A DNA stretch of 64,000 nucleotides from Achromobacter sp. Root83. Its GTDB lineage: Bacteria; Pseudomonadota; Gammaproteobacteria; Burkholderiales; Burkholderiaceae_B. The notes below the pieces were generated by a model that made no database searches, was not told the DNA's origin, and saw nothing but the letters and a program-made list of their open reading frames with translations. Shown in pieces: positions 9,476 through 17,223 of the stretch. The DNA is taken from the NCBI RefSeq assembly GCF_001428845.1, contig NZ_LMIU01000024.1, positions 250,542 through 314,541 on the forward strand, read 5' to 3'. Within the stretch, counting starts at the first letter, position 1; the number at the start of each line of letters is the position of its first letter. The position numbers were made by a program, and so were the translations under genes.

Positions 9476-10516
9476 CTACGCGATGCGGCGGTTGCTGCTG
9501 TCGCGCACCACCAGGGCCGGCGCGAGGCGCTGGCCCTGCGGTTGGCCGCCAGCGATTTTCTGCAGCAGCAGTTCCAGCCCCAGCCGTCCCATCTGATGCA
9601 TGGGCGAGCGGATGGTTGTCAGGCCGATGGGCAGGGCGCCCGCCAGCGGCGTGTCGTTGTAGCCCACGATGGCGACGTCGCGCCCCGCCTCCAGTCCCTG
9701 GTCGCGCGCCGCGCCCATCACGCCGACGGCCAGGAAGTCGTTGACGGCAAAGATGGCGGTAGGGCGGTCGGCGCCTTGCAGCAGCCGCGCGCCCACCGCG
9801 CGGCCGGCATCCGTGTCAAAGGGGCTTTCGATGCGCCACTGCGGCGGAACGTCCACGCCATACCGCGCGCAATAAGCGAAGAATCCTTCGGAGCGGTCGC
9901 GGCCGGTGCTGGCGAACGGCTCGCCCACCATCACGGCGATGCGCCGATGGCCCATGTCCAGCAGATGCTCTGCCGCCAGCCGGCCGCCCTCCAGGTCGTC
10001 GCACGTCACGGCGCAATGCGTGTCCGCATGCCGGCTGACCAGCACGAAAGGCACGTCGCGCCGCGCCAGTTCGGCCAACAGCGGGTTGGGCGGTGCGTCG
10101 GCCGCCCCGCTGTGGGCGTCGCCAAGGATCAGGCCATCCACGCGCCGCGCCAGCGCCATCTCGATGAGCTTGCGCTGCTTTTCGGGCACGTCCTGCGTGT
10201 TGGACACGAAGGTCAGGTAGCCGTGTTCGGCCGCGGCTTCGTCGATGCCTTCGTAGATGGTGGCCAGCACCATGTCGGACAGGCGGGGCACCAGCACGCC
10301 GATCGTGCGGCTGCGGCGCGTCTTCAGGCTGGCGGCATGAGGGTTAGTCTGATACTGCAATTCGGCGGCTAGCGCCCGGATGCGTTTCACGGTGTCCGGC
10401 GCCGCGGCGCCACGCGCATCGTCTGCGGAACCGTTGAGGACCCGGGACACGGTGGAAACGTTCAAACCGAGCTGCCGCGCCAGGCTTTGCAGGGTGACTG
10501 GGCGCGATTTATTCAT
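9476..10516 (-). CDS. LacI/GalR-family transcriptional regulator
   Basis: A 346-residue protein with the LacI HTH and hinge at the N-terminus (TLQSLARQLGLNVSTVSRVLNG, residues ~8-29). The sugar-binding-protein-like effector domain starts at IGVLVPRLSDMVLATIYEGI and ends with an RSPMHQMGRLG segment typical of the family. It is divergent from the MFS transporter/amidase pair, and a perfect LacI-type palindrome lies between them. The effector is unknown, and since the targets include an amidase it need not be a sugar. Confidence 0.93.
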   Translation of the reverse strand: MNKSRPVTLQSLARQLGLNVSTVSRVLNGSADDARGAAAPDTVKRIRALAAELQYQTNPHAASLKTRRSRTIGVLVPRLSDMVLATIYEGIDEAAAEHGYLTFVSNTQDVPEKQRKLIEMALARRVDGLILGDAHSGAADAPPNPLLAELARRDVPFVLVSRHADTHCAVTCDDLEGGRLAAEHLLDMGHRRIAVMVGEPFASTGRDRSEGFFAYCARYGVDVPPQWRIESPFDTDAGRAVGARLLQGADRPTAIFAVNDFLAVGVMGAARDQGLEAGRDVAIVGYNDTPLAGALPIGLTTIRSPMHQMGRLGLELLLQKIAGGQPQGQRLAPALVVRDSSNRRIA

Positions 10517-10619
10517 GGGGCTGGAGGATACACGCGGAAATAGCGCGGCAGGGCATATCCAGGCAACCTAGGGTTTACACCGAATCGATTTTTGCGTTCG
10601 AACCCCTTAGCATTGCGCA

Positions 10620-10635
10620 ACCCAAACGTTTGGGT
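10620..10635. promoter_or_regulatory. LacI-type operator
   Basis: A perfect 16-bp palindrome, ACCCAAACGTTTGGGT, with the central CG typical of LacI/GalR operators. It lies 22 bp before the MFS transporter ATG (10658) and about 100 bp before the divergent LacI start. The position fits repression of the transporter/amidase operon. Confidence 0.75.
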
Positions 10636-10657
10636 AAACCGACTGGATCGAAACGCA

Positions 10658-12007
10658 ATGACAACTGAAAGCCAGAATTCCCGGTTCCGGTACCGGATCT
10701 TCACCATGGTCGTGCTGCTGGCGCTGATCAACTACATCGACCGCGGCGCCATGTCCTATGCCGCCGCCCACATCACCGGCGAATACGGCCTGGACCGAGG
10801 CGAATGGGGTTCGGTGCTGGGTTACTTCGGCTACGGCTACATGGTCGGCGCGCTGTTCGGCGGCATGCTGTCCGACCGCTACGGTCCGCGCAAGGTCTGG
10901 ATCGTGGCCGGCGTCACGTGGTCGCTGTTCGAGATCGCCACCGCCTGGGCGGGCGATTTCGGCCTGGCTTTCCTGGGCGGGTCCGCGCTGGCGGGCTTTG
11001 CCACCATCCGCATCCTGTTCGGCGCGGCCGAAGGGCCGGCATACTCCATCATCAACAAGACCATCGCCAACTGGGCCACCACCCGCGAGCGCGGTTTCGT
11101 GGTCGGGTTCGGCCTGTTGAGCACGCCGCTGGGCGCTTTGCTGACGGCGCCGGTGGCCGTGGGCCTGCTGACGCTCACCGATAGCTGGCGCGCCATGTTC
11201 TTCGTCCTGGGCGGCGCGGGCCTGGTCGTGCTGGTGTTCTTCATGCGGATCTTCACCGACCGCCCGGAGACCAACCCCCGCGTTTCTCCCCAGGAACTGG
11301 CCGAGATCCAGGCTTCGCGCGCCCTGGCGGCCACGGCGGCCGACGCACCCGGCGCGCCCGTGCTGCCCTGGTGGAGCTTTTTCCGCAGCAAGACGCTGGT
11401 GCTGAACACGCTGGGCTACTTCTCGTTCATGTACGTGAACTTCCTGCTGCTGACCTGGACGCCCAAGTACCTGCAGGACAACTTCGGCTACAGCCTGTCG
11501 TCGCTCTGGTACATGGGCATGATCCCGTGGATCGGCGCCTGCTTCACGGTGCTGCTTGGCGGCCGCATCTCGGACTTGCTGTTCAAGCGCACGGGCAGCC
11601 TGAAGATCGCCCGGAGCTGGTTCGCCGCCGCGTGCCTGCTGGCCACCACGCTGTGCTTCCTGCTGGTCTCGCAGGCGCAGTCGGTGTTCGCCGTGATCGC
11701 CCTGATGACGCTTGCCAACGCGTTGAACGCCTTGCCCAACTCGGTCTACTGGGCCGTGGTGATCGACACCGCGCCTTCCAGCCGCGTCGGCACCTTCAGC
11801 GGCCTGATGCACTTCTTTGCCAACATCGCGTCCATCCTGGCGCCCACGCTGACCGGCTACCTGACCGCGCGCCACGGCTATTCGGTGATGTTCATCGCCG
11901 CGTCGGTCGCCACCGCGGTCGGCATGTTCGCTATGCTTCAGGTGCGTCCTGGCGTCGGGCCCCGCGTGCCCGCCCGCCCGGCGCTGCAACCTGGAGCCGC
12001 CAAATGA
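10658..12007 (+). CDS. MFS transporter, anion:cation symporter-like
   Basis: A 449-residue, twelve-helix transporter. It has the MFS loop 2-3 motif GGMLSDRYGPRKV after a first helix ending in NYIDRGAMSYA, a start typical of the anion:cation symporter (ACS) subfamily that carries hexuronates, galactonate, phthalate and similar organic anions. An in-frame codon at 10592 would place the operator inside the gene, so ATG 10658 is preferred. The stop overlaps the amidase start (ATGA), which links uptake to amide hydrolysis. Confidence 0.9.
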   Translation: MTTESQNSRFRYRIFTMVVLLALINYIDRGAMSYAAAHITGEYGLDRGEWGSVLGYFGYGYMVGALFGGMLSDRYGPRKVWIVAGVTWSLFEIATAWAGDFGLAFLGGSALAGFATIRILFGAAEGPAYSIINKTIANWATTRERGFVVGFGLLSTPLGALLTAPVAVGLLTLTDSWRAMFFVLGGAGLVVLVFFMRIFTDRPETNPRVSPQELAEIQASRALAATAADAPGAPVLPWWSFFRSKTLVLNTLGYFSFMYVNFLLLTWTPKYLQDNFGYSLSSLWYMGMIPWIGACFTVLLGGRISDLLFKRTGSLKIARSWFAAACLLATTLCFLLVSQAQSVFAVIALMTLANALNALPNSVYWAVVIDTAPSSRVGTFSGLMHFFANIASILAPTLTGYLTARHGYSVMFIAASVATAVGMFAMLQVRPGVGPRVPARPALQPGAAK

Positions 12008-13446
12008 CCGAACGCAGTACGTCCGTTCCCCCGCTGGCCGTGGAGCCCGGATTCTTCCGTGGCCGCGGCATCCCAGAATTGCAGCAGGCCATGGCCGAAG
12101 GGGGCCTTACCGCGCAGGATCTGGTGCGCCACGCGGGCGCCGCCATCGAACGGCTCGACCCGCAACTCAACGCCTTCGTCCATGTCGATATCGACGCCGC
12201 GCTGGCCACGGCGCGCGAGCGCGACGCCGAACGCGCGCAAGGCAAGGTCAGAGGCCCCTTGCATGGCATTCCGGTCGCCATCAAGGACAACGTGGATACG
12301 GCCGACATGCCCACCACCATGGGCGCGGCGCACTTTCTGGGGCACCGGCCGCGGGCGGATGCGCACTGCGTGGCGTTGCTGCGTGAAGCCGGCGCCATCG
12401 TCGTCGGCAAGACTCTCACCCACGAATTCGCGTACGGCCCCACCGGCGACCGCAGCGTGCAGGGCGCGGCCCGCAACCCGTGGCGCACCAGCCAGATCAC
12501 GGGCGGGTCCAGCGCGGGCAGCGCGGCCGCGGTGGCGTCGGGCATGGTGCCGGTTGCGCTGGGCACCGACACCGGCGGCTCCGTGCGCGTGCCGTCCGCG
12601 CTGTGCGGCCTGGTCGGCTTCAAGCCCACGCATGGCCGCGTGTCGGATGCGGGCGTGTTCCCGCTGTCCCCCACGCTGGAAGATCCCGGCGTGCTGGCCA
12701 ATTGCGTCGAAGACGCGCAGCTGTTCATGCAGGCTCTGAGCGGGGGAGCCATCGCCATGGCCAGCGCGGGGGGCTCCACGGGCGGCACGACGGGCAACTC
12801 GACGAGCAACTCGACGAGCAACTCGACGGGCGGCTCGGAGGGCCCGCGCGTGGCCTGGGTGCCCAACGCCCCATTCGCCATCAACGACCCCGCCGTTACG
12901 GCGTGCGTGCGCGCAGCGGCGCAACGCCTGGCCGGCGGCCCGCTGCGCGAGGCGCCGGAAGTAACGCGCCACGCCCGCGCGTTGCAGACCGCGCTGGGCG
13001 CCATCCAGCGCGCCGAAGCCTACGAGGTGCACGCCGAGCGCGTCGAAGACCAGCCTGAAAAATTCGACCCGGAAGTGCTGGAACGCCTGCGGGCGTCGCG
13101 CGGCGTGCAAGGGTGGGAATATGTGCGCGCCCTGAAGGAAAGGGCGCGCCTGCAAGCCGAATTCGCGCGGCTGTTCCAGGACGTCGATGTCCTGGCCTTG
13201 CCAACCGTCGCCATCACCGCGCCCGCATTGCAGCAGCGCAGCGTGGCCGGACCGGGCAGCGCCGGTGTCCGCGAGACCCTGCTGGGCCTGACCAACCCAT
13301 GGAACGTGCTGGGTCTGCCGGCGATCAGCCTGCCGGCCGGATGGGTGAACGGCCTGCCGGTGGGGCTGCAGCTCGTGGCCGCGGCGGGCGCCGACGAAGC
13401 CCTGCTGGCGCTGGCCGCCAGCCGCTGGCAGGCGCCCCGCGAATGA
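12004..13446 (+). CDS. Amidase-signature family hydrolase
   Basis: A 480-residue amidase. The Ser-cisSer-Lys triad is visible: K94 in VAIKDNVDT, S169/S170 in TGGSSAGSAAA, and the nucleophile S193 in GTDTGGSVRVPSAL. These cytoplasmic enzymes hydrolyse carboxamides, including aryl amides, allophanate-like compounds and carbamoyl compounds. Coupling to the MFS transporter suggests that the imported compound, or a product of it, carries an amide. A Gly/Ser/Thr/Asn low-complexity stretch at about residues 255-280 is encoded by a short tandem repeat and is unusual for the family. Confidence 0.92.
   Translation: MTERSTSVPPLAVEPGFFRGRGIPELQQAMAEGGLTAQDLVRHAGAAIERLDPQLNAFVHVDIDAALATARERDAERAQGKVRGPLHGIPVAIKDNVDTADMPTTMGAAHFLGHRPRADAHCVALLREAGAIVVGKTLTHEFAYGPTGDRSVQGAARNPWRTSQITGGSSAGSAAAVASGMVPVALGTDTGGSVRVPSALCGLVGFKPTHGRVSDAGVFPLSPTLEDPGVLANCVEDAQLFMQALSGGAIAMASAGGSTGGTTGNSTSNSTSNSTGGSEGPRVAWVPNAPFAINDPAVTACVRAAAQRLAGGPLREAPEVTRHARALQTALGAIQRAEAYEVHAERVEDQPEKFDPEVLERLRASRGVQGWEYVRALKERARLQAEFARLFQDVDVLALPTVAITAPALQQRSVAGPGSAGVRETLLGLTNPWNVLGLPAISLPAGWVNGLPVGLQLVAAAGADEALLALAASRWQAPRE
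12794..12829. repeat. In-frame 12-bp tandem repeat (three units) in amidase
   Basis: Three near-identical 12-base units of the form GCAACTCGACGA lie end to end and encode repeating Asn-Ser-Thr-Ser. Because the unit is a multiple of three, slippage would change the linker length and keep the frame. It sits between the catalytic core and the C-terminal region. Confidence 0.8.
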
Positions 13447-13619
13447 CGGGTCTGCCGACCCGTCCACCGGCGGACAGGCGGGCCCTGGCGCGCAGGCGCT
13501 GCGGCCGGCGCGAAGGACGCGAAAGCTGGGTAAGGTAGAGTAGATTGCGCGCCCGGCCGGTACGCCGGGCGGGCACGCACCATACCCGCGCCTGCCGCAA
13601 CGACTTTTAGTGAGCCGCC

Positions 13620-14303
13620 ATGACCGACGAATTGATCCAATTCGGCAAGCTGATCAGCCTGGGGCTGGCGCTGATGCTGCCGCTGGCCAATCCTCTGACC
13701 TCCATGACGCTGCTGTTGTCGCTGGGCCAGCAGATTCCCTACAAGGAACGCCAACGCCAGGTGACGCAGGCGGCGTTTTACGTAGTCGGCATCATGGTGG
13801 TGACGTACTACGCGGGGGCGTTGCTCATGCACACCTTCGGCATATCCATTCCGGGGCTGCGCATCGCGGGCGGGCTGATCGTGGTCAGCATCGGGTTCAG
13901 CATGCTGTTTCCAACGGATCAGCCCCGCGCGCTCGAAGCGGAGGCGGCGGCCGACGCCCAGGATCGCCTGATTCCCAACATCGCCTTCGTGCCACTGGCG
14001 CTGCCCGGCACGGCGGGGCCGGGAACGATCGCGATGATCATCAGCGGCGCGGCGTCGATGGATACGGCCATCAAGCCGGACTACGCGCCCTGGGTGGTTG
14101 CCTTGACCCCGATCGTCGTGTTCTCGCTACTGGGCCTGCTGTTCTGGATCTGCCTGCATTGGGCTGGCCGCATCGTGGCGGTGATCGGCAAAAGCGGCGT
14201 CGAGGCCATCTCGCGCGTGATGGGCTTCCTGCTGGTGTGCATGGGCGTGCAGTTCGTCATCAACGGCGTGCTGGAAATCATCAGCAAGTATCCCGCTGTC
14301 TGA
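13620..14303 (+). CDS. MarC-family integral membrane protein
   Basis: A 227-residue, six-helix protein. It begins ELIQFGKLISLGLALMLPLANPLTSM and has the conserved IPNIAFVPLALPGTAGPGTIAMII-type segment of the MarC/UPF0056 family around residues 120-140. The molecular function of MarC proteins is not settled; early links to multiple antibiotic resistance were not confirmed. It is convergent with the TetR gene, 3 bp apart. Confidence 0.88.
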   Translation: MTDELIQFGKLISLGLALMLPLANPLTSMTLLLSLGQQIPYKERQRQVTQAAFYVVGIMVVTYYAGALLMHTFGISIPGLRIAGGLIVVSIGFSMLFPTDQPRALEAEAAADAQDRLIPNIAFVPLALPGTAGPGTIAMIISGAASMDTAIKPDYAPWVVALTPIVVFSLLGLLFWICLHWAGRIVAVIGKSGVEAISRVMGFLLVCMGVQFVINGVLEIISKYPAV

Positions 14304-14306
14304 CCG

Positions 14307-14942
14307 CTACGCCCCGTAGGCGTGCAGCAGCATGTCGACGCCATAGCGGCAGGTGGCCAGATGCTCGGCCGGCGGGCCGCCTGCATAGCCGCCGATCAGC
14401 CGCGCGTGGAATGCGATGCCGTTGATCAGGTTGCCCAGCGTCAACGCCGCCTGGCGCAGGTCGTCGATCTTGAGTTCGCCGCGTTCGCAGGCCTGCCGCA
14501 GGCATTGCTCCAGCGGTCCGTGCACCTGCGTGTCCACCGCCTGCTGCAGCGACGCGGCCAGCAACGGCATGCGATGGCATTCCGCCACCAGCAGGCGGTG
14601 CAGGGCGACGGATTTGGGCTGGACGGCATAGGTCAGCAGTCGCACGGCCAGGTCATGCAGGGCGGGACCGACCGGCTGCCTGGGACAGGTGCCCGCGAAC
14701 ACCACCGCCCGCATATTGTCCAGTTCGTGCTGCAGCACCGCGGCCAGCAGGCCTTCCTTGTTGCCGAACAATTGATAGGCGGTGGCCGCCGAACCGCCCG
14801 CTTCCCGGACGATGCGGTGGATGGAGGTTTGCGCGTAACCGCGTTCCAGCAGCGACCGCGTGGCCGCTTCGATCAGGCGCAGCCGCCGGGCCTCGCCCTT
14901 GTTCGTCAGGGCGCGCGGCGTCGATTCGATGGGATCGTTCAC
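14307..14942 (-). CDS. TetR-family transcriptional regulator
   Basis: A 211-residue protein with an N-terminal TetR HTH (RLRLIEAATRSLLERGYAQTS, then AGGSAATAYQLFGNKEGLLAAVL) and an all-helical ligand domain of the TetR_C type. A perfect 21-bp dyad 67 bp upstream is the likely operator. The small membrane-protein gene at 15276 is the only divergent neighbour, so the target may be that gene, the regulator itself, or a remote locus. Confidence 0.92.
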   Translation of the reverse strand: MNDPIESTPRALTNKGEARRLRLIEAATRSLLERGYAQTSIHRIVREAGGSAATAYQLFGNKEGLLAAVLQHELDNMRAVVFAGTCPRQPVGPALHDLAVRLLTYAVQPKSVALHRLLVAECHRMPLLAASLQQAVDTQVHGPLEQCLRQACERGELKIDDLRQAALTLGNLINGIAFHARLIGGYAGGPPAEHLATCRYGVDMLLHAYGA

Positions 14943-15275
14943 CTGGGCTCTCCGTTCTTGCTCTTATTGCGGGTTTTTCAATTCAGACAATGTAGCCCGC
15001 CGCAGAACTGTAATGTAGAGTACATTACATGATTGACTATTCTGTTTTTGAATACTAAGCGCCGGGCCACCCAAGCCTTGAGCCCCGCGTTTGGTTTTTG
15101 CGTAAGACGCTATGACCGACTACCGGATTCAGCCGCGCATCGGGGCGACCCCCGACTCCCCGCTGGCGCCTTCCCTGGCATATCCGCCCGCATTCCTTTG
15201 CGCCCCGCCCCGGATGTCCTTGCCATGCGGCAAGCATGTGGCCCACCGCCGCGCTGGCGCGCCGAAGAGGGCGCC
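14943..15275. other. Intergenic region with TetR operator
   Basis: This 333-bp gap between the TetR gene and the small membrane protein holds the dyad at 15009-15029 and an AT-rich stretch to about 15060. An in-frame TTG at 15033 could extend the downstream ORF by 81 codons, but that part is arginine/proline-rich with no family features. I treat it as non-coding leader. Confidence 0.5.
15009..15029. promoter_or_regulatory. TetR-type operator
   Basis: The perfect inverted repeat TGTAATGTA-GAG-TACATTACA has 9-bp arms and a 3-base spacer. It is AT-rich against a GC-rich background and sits between the TetR start and the divergent small gene, as expected for autoregulation. The binding partner is inferred from position. 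Confidence 0.75.
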
Positions 15276-15494
15276 ATGACGTCCGGACTGCTCACGATTC
15301 TGATTTCCCTGGCGGCAGGGGGGCTGTGCATGGCCCTGGTGCGGCAGCCTGGCGTGCTGCTGTATGACTGGTTCGCAACGCGGGCCCGCAAACCGGCGCC
15401 CGCCGTCAAGGCATCGCCCGCCATCAAGGCATCGTCCGCAATCAAGGCATCTTCCGGCGGCAAACAGCACGAGCCCGCCACGCTGGCCGGCTGA
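15276..15494 (+). CDS. Small membrane protein of unknown function with a repeat tail
   Basis: A 72-residue protein. An N-terminal hydrophobic helix (residues ~3-24, SGLLTILISLAAGGLCMALV) is followed by a basic, alanine/lysine-rich tail with three six-residue repeats (VKASPA, IKASSA, IKASSG). ATG 15276 has an AGAGG ribosome binding site five bases upstream. I do not recognise a family. It lies downstream of a TetR-type operator, divergent from the regulator. A single-pass inner-membrane topology with the charged tail in the cytoplasm is plausible. Confidence 0.55.
   Translation: MTSGLLTILISLAAGGLCMALVRQPGVLLYDWFATRARKPAPAVKASPAIKASSAIKASSGGKQHEPATLAG
15405..15458. repeat. 18-bp tandem repeat, three units
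   Basis: Three consecutive 18-base units share ATCAAGGCATC and encode x-K-A-S-x-x repeats at the C-terminus of the small membrane protein. Unit differences are single bases, which suggests recent expansion. Confidence 0.8.
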
Positions 15495-15528
15495 ATCCCG
15501 GCGCTTGACGCGCGGCATCAGCGGGCGT

Positions 15529-16815
15529 TCAGCGGCCCGGTCTTTCCAGCCCCAGGTGGCCGCGCAAGGTGCTGTGCTGGTATTCCGTGCGGAACAGTCC
15601 GCGCCGTTGCAGCACGGGAATCACCTGTTCCACGAAGTCGTCGATGCCGCCCGGCAGCGACGGCGGCATCAGGTTGAAGCCGTCCGCGCCTTCGTTCTTG
15701 AACCAATGCTCCATCTGATCGGCGATCTGCTCGGGCGTGCCGACCATTGTGCAATGCCCGCCGCCCGCCGCCAGCCGGCCCAGTAGCTGGCGCACCGTGG
15801 GCTGCTCGGTTTCGATGATGCGCAGAATGGTCGCGTACCGGCCCTTGGGGCCCGTGAACGCGGCCAAGGGCGGCAAGGAAGGCACGGGCGCGTCCAGCTC
15901 CCAGCCGGAGCAGTCCTGCAGCACAAAGGTGCCCAACTGGCGCAGCGATGCGTCGCTGGGCAGCAGTTCGTCCAGTTCGCGTTGCTTGGCGCGGGCTTCC
16001 GCGACCGTTGAGCCTACGTAGGTGACAAGCCCGGGCATGATGGGGACGAATGCGTCCCGCCCCGCGGCACGCACGCGCTGCTTGATGTCGCGATAGTAGG
16101 ACTGCGCCGCGGGCAGGTCGTAGGCCACCGCGTAGATAGCCTCGGCGCGCCGCGCCGCCAGGTCGCGGCCCTGGTCCGAAGCGCCGGCCTGGAACAGCAC
16201 GGGATGGCCTTGCGGGGGCCGCGGCACCGTCAGCGGGCCGTCCACCAGAAAGTGTTCGCCATGGTGGCCGATCTTGTGCAAGCGGTCCGGCACGCCGTAG
16301 AACCCCTTGCGGTCCACGGCCAGCGCGTTGTCTTCCCACGAGTCGAACAGCCGCAGCGCGACATCCACGAACTCCTCGGCGCGGGCGTAGCGCCATTCGT
16401 GCCCGGGCATGGCCTCGTAGCCATGGTTGCGCGCCTCGGCGTCGAACATTGACGTCACCACGTTCCAGCCCATGCGCCCGCCCGAGATATGGTCCAGCGA
16501 CGCGACCATGCGCGCGGCATGAAAGGGGGTGAAGAAGGTGCTGGATACGGTGCTGATCAGGCCGATATGGGTGGTGGCGCGCGCGATCGCGGCCATGGTG
16601 GTCAGCGGTTCCAGATACCAGCGCGGCCCGTCGCCGATGTTGTCCATGGATTGGCCGTCGGCAAAGAAGATGGCGTCGAGCTTGCCGCGTTCGGCGGTGC
16701 GGGCCAGGCTTTCGTAGTAGCCGATGTCGCCCAGGCGCTCGGCGGCCGAGTCCGGATGGCGCCAGGCGGCGCGGTGGTGGCCGCAGCCGAAAATGAACAG
16801 GTTCAGGTGCATCAT
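15529..16815 (-). CDS. LLM-class flavin-dependent monooxygenase, NtaA/SnaA/DszA type
   Basis: A 428-residue protein of the two-component FMNH2-dependent monooxygenase group. It has an N-terminal MHLNLFIFGCGHHRAAWR stretch, then ADGQSMDN, a GWNVVTS segment, and HPVLFQAGASDQGRDLAARRAEAIY in the middle. Relatives oxidise nitrilotriacetate, dibenzothiophene sulfone or alkylated sulfur/nitrogen compounds with reduced flavin supplied by a separate reductase, and none is encoded nearby. The ATG at 16815 has GGAG eleven bases upstream. Starting at 16851 would add twelve residues without family support. The substrate is unknown. Confidence 0.88.
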   Translation of the reverse strand: MMHLNLFIFGCGHHRAAWRHPDSAAERLGDIGYYESLARTAERGKLDAIFFADGQSMDNIGDGPRWYLEPLTTMAAIARATTHIGLISTVSSTFFTPFHAARMVASLDHISGGRMGWNVVTSMFDAEARNHGYEAMPGHEWRYARAEEFVDVALRLFDSWEDNALAVDRKGFYGVPDRLHKIGHHGEHFLVDGPLTVPRPPQGHPVLFQAGASDQGRDLAARRAEAIYAVAYDLPAAQSYYRDIKQRVRAAGRDAFVPIMPGLVTYVGSTVAEARAKQRELDELLPSDASLRQLGTFVLQDCSGWELDAPVPSLPPLAAFTGPKGRYATILRIIETEQPTVRQLLGRLAAGGGHCTMVGTPEQIADQMEHWFKNEGADGFNLMPPSLPGGIDDFVEQVIPVLQRRGLFRTEYQHSTLRGHLGLERPGR

Positions 16816-16981
16816 GGCGATCAGCGCTCCGCGCGGACGATCGGGCCGCATGAGGGGGCGAGGGGGGCTACAGGCATGTCGGGCTCGTCGGTTCCATCAT
16901 CAGGCACGCCAACGGGTGCCGCAAGCGGGCGAACTTAGCATAAAACCCGGGGGCGGATCCGCGGCGGCGCTCCCGCGCGCG

Positions 16982-17010
16982 TTGACATTGCCGCGCCGCT
17001 CTCCTAATCT
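16982..17010 (+). promoter_or_regulatory. Sigma70 promoter ahead of TPP riboswitch
   Basis: TTGACA (16982-16987) and TAATCT (17005-17010) are separated by 17 bp, an almost ideal housekeeping promoter. Transcription would begin near 17017, right at the riboswitch. Confidence 0.8.
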
Positions 17011-17017
17011 TGCGCCT

Positions 17018-17105
17018 ATTCCTGGGGGAGCCCTGCATGGGCTGAGATTCCGCGTCGCCGCGGTAACCCTTTGAACCTGATCCGGGTAATGCCGGCGAAG
17101 GGAAG
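17018..17105 (+). promoter_or_regulatory. TPP riboswitch (THI element)
   Basis: The conserved THI-box elements are present in order: GGGGAGCCC, then GGGCTGAGA, a variable GC-rich stem, ACCCTTTGAACCTGATC, CGGGTAATGCCGG and CGAAGGGA. These form the two sensor arms that bind thiamine pyrophosphate. A 118-base leader separates it from the symporter ATG. It contains a GCGGCC/GGCCGC hairpin (17151-17176) but no U-tract, so control may be through Rho or translation initiation. Confidence 0.95.
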
Positions 17106-17223
17106 GACAACGCCTGTCTCGCGCGCCCTCCCTAGACTTTCATCCATCTTGCGGCCTCCGGCTATCGGCGGGCCGCTGCGTTGCGCGCGCGGCCGCAGGC
17201 CAGCCGCGGGAGGACCGATCTTC

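Noticed and set aside
12794..12829. CRISPR-like or minisatellite array
   Set aside because: Units are contiguous, only 12 bp, in frame within a gene and without spacers.
13551..13570. GCCCGGC/GCCGGGC hairpin after the amidase
   Set aside because: A short GC stem with no T tract in a GC-rich region, too common here to call a terminator.
15033..15275. N-terminal extension of the small membrane protein from TTG 15033
   Set aside because: It lacks a ribosome binding site, overlaps the region just behind the TetR operator, and encodes an Arg/Pro-rich stretch without family support.
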